From: Nitrososphaerota archaeon
GTDB taxonomy: Archaea > Thermoproteota > Nitrososphaeria > Nitrososphaerales > CADDZS01
Assembly: GCA_027886785.1 (NCBI GenBank)
Contig: JAPCJV010000120.1
Location: 1 to 6,187 of the forward strand
Reading direction: 5' to 3'
DNA length: 6,187 bases
Shown here: one piece after another, positions 1 to 4,331 of the stretch
Layout: each line of letters begins with the position of its first letter
How positions within the stretch are numbered: the stretch's first letter is position 1
Translations under genes and position numbers: made by a program
Notes under the pieces: model-generated
The model's input: only the letters and a program-made list of their open reading frames with translations
Databases searched by the model: none
Told to the model about the DNA's origin: nothing

Positions 1-2
1 AG

Positions 3-227
3 AAAGTTCAAAAATTCTCACTATGGCCGCTTTCAATTCTCAGCGCGCTAGGGCTTTTCGTGGGAGCCGTTTTGAGCGCAGAAATCGCCACGTATGGAAT
101 GTATCTTTCGCTCGCACTTGTCCTTTTGGGAAGCTCCTTGATGCTGGTGTACAGCATTCATCGAGAACAAACAACCAAGAAAAAGGCTGTATTAGAAACA
201 CCGTTTCAAGTAGAATCTGATTTCTGA
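3..227 (+). CDS. C-terminal part of a membrane protein (5' end outside window)
   Basis: The frame is open from the left edge (first full codon at 3) to a TGA at 225-227, giving 74 residues. The translation begins KVQKFSLWPLSILSALG and ends in a charged tail, HREQTTKKKAVLETPFQVESDF. It has two hydrophobic stretches, roughly residues 8-26 (LSILSALGLFVGAVLSA) and 32-51 (MYLSLALVLLGSSLMLVYS), joined by a short polar loop: a helical hairpin ending in a basic, probably cytoplasmic, tail. There is no convincing start in the window, so the gene should begin further left. A competing frame starting at the ATG at 23 gives an Arg-rich, low-complexity product and is a shadow. The family is not recognised. 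Its stop lies one base from the stop of the convergent minus-strand gene. Confidence 0.6.
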   Translation, partial: KVQKFSLWPLSILSALGLFVGAVLSAEIATYGMYLSLALVLLGSSLMLVYSIHREQTTKKKAVLETPFQVESDF

Positions 228-233
228 ATCAGA
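216..233. terminator. Hairpin spanning two convergent stop codons
   Basis: TCTGATT (216-222) and AATCAGA (227-233) are perfect inverted repeats around a 4-base loop. The stem contains parts of both the plus-strand TGA (225-227) and the minus-strand TGA (229-231). A symmetric hairpin at a convergent junction could stop transcription in both directions. There is no long T run on either side, and archaeal termination depends mainly on T-rich tracts, so the terminator role is inference. Confidence 0.35.
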
Positions 234-498
234 GAGTTTCCAGGATACGGCCGTATTCCTGATAGGATACGCCCACCAATTCTCTGAAGCTTTCCTTCAC
301 TAATCCCGCTCTGGCTGCGAAAGCCATTCCGCCTTTCTTTTCTATCTTGGATAGGAAACCGGTCAGGATCAACGCATTCTGAGCATTTTCTTCAGAACCC
401 AGTAATGAGATCAGCTTTTTCAAAATCCTCGCATCGCGGCCATCCGCATACACCATCACGCTGTCCGGTCGATCAGGCACATAGGACACGTCGAGCAA
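229..498 (-). CDS. Hypothetical protein, 89 aa
   Basis: No family is recognised. The product starts MLDVSYVPDRPDSVMVYADG, followed by a mostly helical region: ARILKKLISLLG at about 23-34, NALILTGFLSKIEKK at about 41-55, and a C-terminal helix with ESFRELVGVSYQEYGRILETL. No membrane segment or metal motif is visible. The start is a TTG at 496-498. It has no Shine-Dalgarno sequence but lies about 30 bases after a TATA box (523-534), which fits leaderless transcription. The reading frame stays open upstream for 26 more codons, back to the TAG that ends the 577-939 gene, but those codons contain no ATG, GTG or TTG. The plausible sequence and compact helical pattern argue for a real gene. The exact N-terminus is uncertain. 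Confidence 0.6.
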   Translation of the reverse strand: MLDVSYVPDRPDSVMVYADGRDARILKKLISLLGSEENAQNALILTGFLSKIEKKGGMAFAARAGLVKESFRELVGVSYQEYGRILETL

Positions 499-505
499 AT
501 TAAGG

Positions 506-543
506 GAGTTCGGCTCCGGATCAGATATATACTTGCCGAACTC
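506..543. repeat. Perfect 9-bp inverted repeat flanking a TATA box
   Basis: GAGTTCGGC at 506-514 is exactly reverse-complementary to GCCGAACTC at 535-543. The 20-base spacer contains the TATA element at 523-534. Read on the minus strand, one arm lies just upstream of TATA and the other about 8-16 bases before the TTG start of the 229-498 gene. The placement suits an operator for a dimeric repressor competing with TBP/RNA polymerase. It could also form a strong RNA hairpin in read-through transcripts from the 577-939 gene. Confidence 0.6.
523..534 (-). promoter_or_regulatory. TATA box of the 229-498 gene
   Basis: The minus strand reads AAGTATATATCT, the best TATA match in the window. Its centre (about 528) is 30 bases upstream of the TTG at 498, close to the spacing archaeal promoters use between TATA and transcription start. 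Transcription would therefore begin at or within a few bases of the start codon. It lies inside the spacer of the 506-543 inverted repeat. Confidence 0.5.
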
Positions 544-576
544 TAGCGCAAGAAAATCGAGTGAAAGCTTCCCTAT

Positions 577-939
577 CTAGTGGACAAACTCGGAGAGACG
601 TGCATCCAAGATCCGAATTAGCTCCTCGATAGATTTTCCTTCGCTGTCGACGCCTAACTGCTTTCCCAACGCTTCTGCAATTTTGGTTTCGACTACGTGC
701 GCAGCGCCTCCAAACATTTTCGTCAATGCGATCCGCAAGCCCTCAATGTTAGTCGCGATGGAATTCAGGTCAACGGAGTGCTCTAATTCCAAAATGTAAA
801 CTAGAGACTCGACCACCTGCCCCGGCCCAAAATAGCCGAGACCGGTGACCACTGCCTTGGCTACCTGTTCATTGCGTGCGGCCTCCAGACGTCTGTCATC
901 TGAAGTACCTTGGTCCTCCGAACCTGAAGCTCTTTGCAA
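577..939 (-). CDS. NitrOD5-like (DUF3227-type) domain protein, 120 aa
   Basis: After a polar N-terminal segment of about 24 residues (QRASGSEDQGTSDDRRLEAA), residues 26-97 resemble the archaeal NitrOD5 'output' domain. There is a helix with a GLGYFGPGQVVESLVYIL pattern, a linker with a hydrophobic helix (SIATNIEGLRIAL), and the segment KMFGGAAHVVETKIAEALGKQLGV, which matches the family's 'L.k.FG.gA...E..i...L...lg' signature from memory. A C-terminal helix, SIEELIRILDARLSEF, follows. NitrOD domains often sit behind sensor or HTH domains in Thaumarchaeota; here the domain stands alone. Its biochemical role is unknown. The start is TTG at 937-939, the only usable start after an in-frame TGA at 964-966. 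The stop is TAG at 577-579. Confidence 0.62.
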   Translation of the reverse strand: MQRASGSEDQGTSDDRRLEAARNEQVAKAVVTGLGYFGPGQVVESLVYILELEHSVDLNSIATNIEGLRIALTKMFGGAAHVVETKIAEALGKQLGVDSEGKSIEELIRILDARLSEFVH

Positions 940-1005
940 GGGGCTGCTCGCTCTAACTCTTTTTCATGGAGAGCAGGGTGAAGAAAACGTTAAGGAGAAT
1001 GAGGT

Positions 1006-1359
1006 CTAATTGCTCATCTCTATTTTTGGGGCAGTTTTTGCTTTTTCAGGGGGAGTTCTGTAGAAATAGAGCGCCGTGTAAATTGCGGTCGTGCTGAAGA
1101 AAGCAGTCAAAATTAGCAAGAGGTTCTGGACTTCGTGCACGAGTGGCAGGGTTCTCCATAAATCAGAAATCAACCCGAAGATCGGGGAGAGGAGCAGGGA
1201 AGCGAAGGCAAACGACATCAACCGGAACACGGTCTTGGGCTTGCTGATCGCCACGATCTGCGCATTCGCCGTGAGCTGGATCAATCTCAAGGAGTACGCC
1301 ATCGCGGCGAGCAGAAACACTACAGCCACCACTTCAAGGGAAGAATCGATAGCAGACAA
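1006..1359 (-). CDS. Three-helix membrane protein, 117 aa
   Basis: Three clear hydrophobic segments are visible: about 9-28 (EVVAVVFLLAAMAYSLRLI), 46-64 (RLMSFAFASLLLSPIFGLI) and 78-99 (QNLLLILTAFFSTTAIYTALYF). The C-terminal tail is basic and proline-rich (YRTPPEKAKTAPK). Segment order and the basic tail and loop (SKPKTVFR) suggest a small integral membrane protein of the cytoplasmic membrane. The family is not recognised. The start is TTG at 1357-1359, the first start after an in-frame TGA at 1369-1371. A weak TATA-like CTTTACT at about 1387-1393 would be 28-34 bases upstream. The opposite-strand frame at 1091-1432 is a shadow. The next minus-strand gene begins 66 bases beyond its stop. Confidence 0.65.
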   Translation of the reverse strand: MSAIDSSLEVVAVVFLLAAMAYSLRLIQLTANAQIVAISKPKTVFRLMSFAFASLLLSPIFGLISDLWRTLPLVHEVQNLLLILTAFFSTTAIYTALYFYRTPPEKAKTAPKIEMSN

Positions 1360-1446
1360 AATTTCTAATCAAGCCTCTCATTGCGGAGTAAAGCGTTCAT
1401 TTTTTCCAATTCCGACCGTATATCGACTCTGATATTGCTAATGAAT

Positions 1447-1461
1447 AATCCATTGTGGATT
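1447..1461. repeat. Short 6-bp hairpin in an intergenic region
   Basis: AATCCA (1447-1452) and TGGATT (1456-1461) pair perfectly around TTG. It lies 31 bases beyond the stop of the minus-strand small gene (1492) and upstream of the 1006-1359 gene. It is AT-rich, small and without a T run. It might mark the 3' end of the small transcript but could be chance. Confidence 0.3.
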
Positions 1462-1491
1462 CTGCATCCATTAGGGGAATCTGGCTTTTTC

Positions 1492-1653
1492 TCAGGCTGC
1501 AATTCCCGTTCTTCCACTTGCGGGCAGAGGCATGGATCTGAGAATAGGAATCAGTTCAGCGAGCTGCGTCTCTCGGTAGTTCTTGTAGTCCAGGACGTTG
1601 ATGCCGAGCTCGATGAGACTCGACTCGACTTCCTCGGGGATGCGCAAGGTCAA
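1492..1653 (-). CDS. Small ribbon-helix-helix-like (CopG/VapB-type) protein, about 53 aa
   Basis: The minus-strand frame from TTG at 1651-1653 to TGA at 1492-1494 reads MTLRIPEEVESSLIELGIN and continues VLDYKNYRETQLAELIPIL, with a short tail ending SGRTGIAA. A leading strand TLRIP, then an acidic helix (EEVESSLIELG), then a second helix after 'INV', is the layout of ribbon-helix-helix DNA-binding antitoxins and repressors. A second TTG at 1645-1647 would remove two residues (MRIPEEV); the longer start is preferred because RHH strands usually begin with TLRIP-like residues. An overlapping plus-strand frame (1381-1761) looks like its antisense shadow. No PIN/RelE-like toxin gene lies beside it. 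The palindrome at 1668-1692 just upstream suggests autoregulation. RHH assignment is by eye. Confidence 0.48.
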   Translation of the reverse strand: MTLRIPEEVESSLIELGINVLDYKNYRETQLAELIPILRSMPLPASGRTGIAA

Positions 1654-1667
1654 ATTGGATTCCGAGC

Positions 1668-1692
1668 GATTCTATTTAACAGAAATAGATTC
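1668..1692. promoter_or_regulatory. Operator-like palindrome over the promoter of the RHH-like gene
   Basis: On the plus strand, GATTCTATTT (1668-1677) and AAATAGATTC (1683-1692) are inverted repeats with 9 of 10 pairs matched (one T/T mismatch) around AACAG. On the minus strand, TTAAATAGA (1679-1671) is a TATA-like box 18-26 bases from the TTG at 1653. The palindrome therefore covers the likely TATA of the 1492-1653 gene. RHH proteins commonly repress their own promoters by binding such palindromes, so autoregulation is a reasonable inference. It may also influence the divergent AbrB-type gene at 1771. Confidence 0.5.
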
Positions 1693-1770
1693 CGGATTAA
1701 GCTCCTAAGTTCGGATCTGACTCGCCTCTCTTTACACGTGAATGCGATGCAGAAACTTTGAAAATCGAGT

Positions 1771-1962
1771 ATGGTTGAGCCAATTCTGAATCAAATGGTG
1801 GAGAAGCACATCAAGGTGTCCACTCAGGGGAGAGTAACGATTCCGAAGCAAATCAGGGACAGTCTGAGGATTTCCGACGGGCAGCCGATTGTCGTTAGAT
1901 CCGATCCTTCCAAAAGGGAAATCGTGATCTTGCTGCAGCCCAAGATTTCAGATTTCAAATGA
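1771..1962 (+). CDS. AbrB/SpoVT/MazE-type DNA-binding protein, 63 aa
   Basis: Residues 12-56 form a swapped-hairpin AbrB domain: KHIKVSTQGRVTIPKQIRDSL, with the hallmark 'G.vtIPk.iR..L.i..G' pattern, then ISDGQPIVVRSDPSKREIVILLQP. Such proteins dimerise and bind DNA through the basic, Thr- and Arg-rich strand; in archaea many are antitoxins or transcriptional regulators. The length is normal for a single-domain member. The ATG at 1771 is the first in frame. A second ATG at 1795 (MVEKHIKV) would give a more typical N-terminus and remains possible. A TTTACA-like element at 1731-1736 could serve as a weak TATA box. No PIN toxin follows; the next gene on the same strand is an aminotransferase 86 bases downstream, which it might regulate. 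Confidence 0.85.
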   Translation: MVEPILNQMVEKHIKVSTQGRVTIPKQIRDSLRISDGQPIVVRSDPSKREIVILLQPKISDFK

Positions 1963-2001
1963 AGAAAAACTCTAGCCGAGTGGCAATCTTAAAACCGAGC
2001 A

Positions 2002-2038
2002 GCTTTCAATGGTAAAACGAGATTGACCATTTGAAAGC
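2002..2038. promoter_or_regulatory. Inverted repeat upstream of the aminotransferase
   Basis: GCTTTCAATGG (2002-2012) pairs with CCATTTGAAAGC (2027-2038) over 11 bp with a single bulged T. The 14-base spacer is TAAAACGAGATTGA. The structure ends 10 bases before the ATG at 2049, and its right arm contains the alternative TTG start at 2031. It may be an operator: the spacer's TAAAA could be a TATA element about 30 bases from the ATG, or a CTTAAAAC box at 1988-1995 would put transcription start inside the repeat. It could also be a 5'-UTR hairpin. No known riboswitch is recognised. Confidence 0.5.
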
Positions 2039-2048
2039 AGAATCTTCC

Positions 2049-3221
2049 ATGAAGCTCCACCCGTCTGGCAGATCCAGCAAATTGGGTTTATCGGGCATCC
2101 GGCAGATTTTCGAAAAGGCGCAAAAGATTCCAGACATTGTGAGACTGGAATTTGGAGAACCCGATTTTGACACACCGGAGAACATCAAGCTAGCAGCGAT
2201 TCAGGCGATCAAAAATGGAAAGACGAAGTACACATCGAGCTCCGGGCTATTAGAACTGCGAGAGCAGATTGCCCTAAAGCTGAAACGCGAAAATAAAATC
2301 GAGTACGATCCGAAAACGGAAGTCGTCGTCACCGCGGGGGCGACTGCGGCAATTAACCTTGCATTTTTGTCAGTCGTGGATGAAGGGCAGGAAATTCTGG
2401 TACCCGACCCGGGATGGGCAACCTATTCGCATGCGGTAAATTTGGTAGGTGCGATTCCGGTATCGTACGGGTTAAGGGAAGCAAAGGGATACAGCTTCGA
2501 CCGGGAGGAAGCCGAAAAACTTGTCTCCTCAAAGACGCGCGCCATCCTGATTAACACTCCGAGTAATCCTACCGGGTCCATATTCTCGCGAAACAACCTA
2601 GAAGAGATTGCGGAATTTGCGATGGATCACGAACTGTTCGTTTTTTCGGATGAGGTGTATGAGAAATTCCTCTATCAGGACGGCGGAAATTCGACGAATG
2701 AGCATGTGAGCATCGGTAGCCTGGAGGGAATGAAAGAGAGAACGGTCACGATCAACGCCTTTTCCAAAACCTATGCTATGACGGGCTGGAGGATGGGGTA
2801 CGCGGCCGCGCCGCCGGAAATTTCGGCCACGATCTCCAAAATCAACGCCGCGCAGAGTTCGTGCGTGTCCACGATCGCGCAGTATGCCGCGATCGAAGCA
2901 CTATCTGGGCCGCAGGATTCTGTGAAAACTATGATCTCGGCTTTTGCGAAGAGGAGGGAATTGTTAGTAACAGGGTTGAACCAGTTCCCTGGTTTCAGGA
3001 GCCTGATGCCGAAGGGAGCGTTCTATGCGTTCCCCAATATCGAGCAGACCGGGTTTACTTCGTTCGATCTCGCAATGAAAATCATAGATGAAGCGCATGT
3101 GGCCGTGGTCCCAGGTTCCGCCTTTGGAAAGCTAGGGGAAGGGTACCTAAGACTGGCTTACGCCAATTCCATGGAAAATATCCAGGAAGGTCTGAACAGA
3201 ATTCAGAAAATCCTGAAGTAG
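2049..3221 (+). CDS. PLP-dependent class I aminotransferase (aspartate aminotransferase-like, I-gamma type)
   Basis: This 390-residue protein is full length for fold-type I aminotransferases, which transfer an amino group between an amino acid and a 2-oxo acid in the cytoplasm. Visible motifs are the N-terminal GEPDFDTPE (36-44), TAGAT for cofactor phosphate binding (about 95-99), NTPSNPTG (169-176) with the PLP-contacting Asn173, SDEVYEKF with Asp201 and Tyr204, NAFSKTYAMTGWRMGY with the Schiff-base Lys240 and phosphate-binding Arg248, and a C-terminal GYLRLAYA whose Arg368 binds the substrate carboxylate. The pattern is close to Thermus-type I-gamma aspartate aminotransferases, but substrate (aspartate, aromatic, alanine) cannot be fixed by eye. 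I chose the ATG at 2049; a TTG at 2031 adds six residues but lies inside the 2002-2038 inverted repeat. It converges with the E1 alpha gene, six bases between stops. Confidence 0.93.
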   Translation: MKLHPSGRSSKLGLSGIRQIFEKAQKIPDIVRLEFGEPDFDTPENIKLAAIQAIKNGKTKYTSSSGLLELREQIALKLKRENKIEYDPKTEVVVTAGATAAINLAFLSVVDEGQEILVPDPGWATYSHAVNLVGAIPVSYGLREAKGYSFDREEAEKLVSSKTRAILINTPSNPTGSIFSRNNLEEIAEFAMDHELFVFSDEVYEKFLYQDGGNSTNEHVSIGSLEGMKERTVTINAFSKTYAMTGWRMGYAAAPPEISATISKINAAQSSCVSTIAQYAAIEALSGPQDSVKTMISAFAKRRELLVTGLNQFPGFRSLMPKGAFYAFPNIEQTGFTSFDLAMKIIDEAHVAVVPGSAFGKLGEGYLRLAYANSMENIQEGLNRIQKILK

Positions 3222-3227
3222 ACGGGA

Positions 3228-4310
3228 TCAGTTCCCCGAAAATAGCGCGTCTCTCTCGCTTTTCAGGTGGTTCGGGATGTTCGCATACACATCCTCGATC
3301 AGCGTTTCGACCTTGGGGGGAGAGATTTTTTCCGCTTTCGAGACCCCTTCATTGATCTGACTTTCCAGTTGTTTTCGGAGCTCGGTCTCCCTGGAGGCGG
3401 TCCATGTCGAGCTCTTTTCTAAATAAATCCGGAGCCGGGTCAAGGGGTCTTTTTTTCTCCACTCCTCCACTTCTTCGCGAGATCTATACTTTATCCAATC
3501 ATCGGATGTTGAATGAGCGCCCAGACGATAAGTCACGCACTCTATCAAAGTGGGGCCACCTCCGGATCTTGCTTTTTTGACGGCGTCTCTGGTAGCTGCA
3601 AACACTGCAAGCAGGTCATTTCCGTCGACGCGCACTCCCTCAAAGCCGTAAGCACGGGCCTTCACCGCGATTGTTTCGGACGCAGTTTGCTTGCTGACCG
3701 GAACGGAAATCGCGTACTGATTATTTTCGCAGACAAAAACAGTCGAGGCCTTGAAAACACCGGCGAAGTTCATGCTCACGTGAAATTCCCCCGAAGAGGT
3801 CGCGCCGTCCCCGAAGGTCGAGAGAGTTACGATTTTCTCCCCTCGAGAGTGCGCAGCCATCGCAAATCCAACGGCGGGCTGGAGGTGGCTCGCGATCGGA
3901 GCTGCGAGCGAAAAAATTCGGTACTTTTTCCAGCCAAAAGTGTTGGGCAGGTCGCGCCCCTTTGATTCGTCTTCTGCGTTTCCGAAAAGCTTGTTCAAAA
4001 GGGAATTCAGCGGAACGCCTTTTTGCAGCAACATTCCCAGATCTCGATACATCGGAAAGATCCAATCCTCTTCATTTAGGGCAAGGACCGTTCCGACCTG
4101 ACTTGCCTCCTGACCGGAGCTCGACACGTACGTCCCCATCCTGCCCTGCCTCTGCAAAGCGATCAGCTTCTCATCCAGAATTCGAGAAAAAACCATGGTC
4201 TTGTAGGCGGTCAGAATTTGCTCAGCACTGAGGCCGGCATCCCATTTGCCAGCAAAAGTTCCATCGGGTTGTAAGAGCTGCAGTAATTCGGAAGAAGGGG
4301 ACGCGGGCAT
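3228..4310 (-). CDS. 2-oxoacid dehydrogenase E1 component, alpha subunit (branched-chain/pyruvate type)
   Basis: This 360-residue subunit, with a beta partner, decarboxylates a 2-oxo acid using thiamine diphosphate and passes the acyl group to lipoyl-E2. The TPP-binding motif GDG...NN is complete (GDGATSSGEFH from 167 to CENN ending at 197). Upstream are YVSSSGQEASQVG (61-73), MYRDLGMLLQKG (87-98) and GRDLPNTFG (118-126). The later YRLGAHSTSDDWIKYRS (261-277) is the E1 alpha loop; its HSTSDD form resembles branched-chain 2-oxoacid dehydrogenases more than pyruvate dehydrogenases. Archaeal Thermoplasma homologues are known to use branched-chain 2-oxo acids. The ATG at 4310 lies 21 bases after the pmbA stop, so it is probably co-transcribed with tldD-pmbA. 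No beta subunit, E2 or E3 gene follows; the next gene is convergent. Confidence 0.93.
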   Translation of the reverse strand: MPASPSSELLQLLQPDGTFAGKWDAGLSAEQILTAYKTMVFSRILDEKLIALQRQGRMGTYVSSSGQEASQVGTVLALNEEDWIFPMYRDLGMLLQKGVPLNSLLNKLFGNAEDESKGRDLPNTFGWKKYRIFSLAAPIASHLQPAVGFAMAAHSRGEKIVTLSTFGDGATSSGEFHVSMNFAGVFKASTVFVCENNQYAISVPVSKQTASETIAVKARAYGFEGVRVDGNDLLAVFAATRDAVKKARSGGGPTLIECVTYRLGAHSTSDDWIKYRSREEVEEWRKKDPLTRLRIYLEKSSTWTASRETELRKQLESQINEGVSKAEKISPPKVETLIEDVYANIPNHLKSERDALFSGN

Positions 4311-4331
4311 GGTAGTAGAGAGTTCTCGGGA

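Noticed and set aside
23..220. Open frame starting at ATG 23
   Set aside because: It encodes an Arg-rich, irregular product; the adjacent frame open from the left edge gives a sensible two-helix membrane protein.
577..579. TAG as a pyrrolysine codon
   Set aside because: TAG terminates other clear genes in the window (1006-1359 and 2049-3221), and no pyl gene or downstream element is visible.
1091..1432. Plus-strand open frame of 113 codons
   Set aside because: It is antisense to the three-helix membrane protein, whose hydrophobic pattern is far more convincing.
1381..1761. Plus-strand open frame of 126 codons
   Set aside because: Its translation has no recognisable pattern, and the opposite strand encodes the coherent RHH-like protein and its promoter palindrome, so it is treated as a shadow.
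1970..2000. tRNA-like 'GCCGAGTGGC' segment
   Set aside because: It resembles the D-arm of Leu/Ser tRNAs, but there is no matching acceptor stem, anticodon arm or T-loop (GGTTCAAATCC-type) downstream.
3223..3238. Hairpin CGGG/CCCG between the convergent aminotransferase and E1 alpha stops as terminator
   Set aside because: Only four base pairs with an 8-base loop and no T run; too weak to call.
3513..4231. Several open frames opposite the E1 alpha gene
   Set aside because: They are antisense to a gene with complete TPP-binding motifs, and their translations show no family features.
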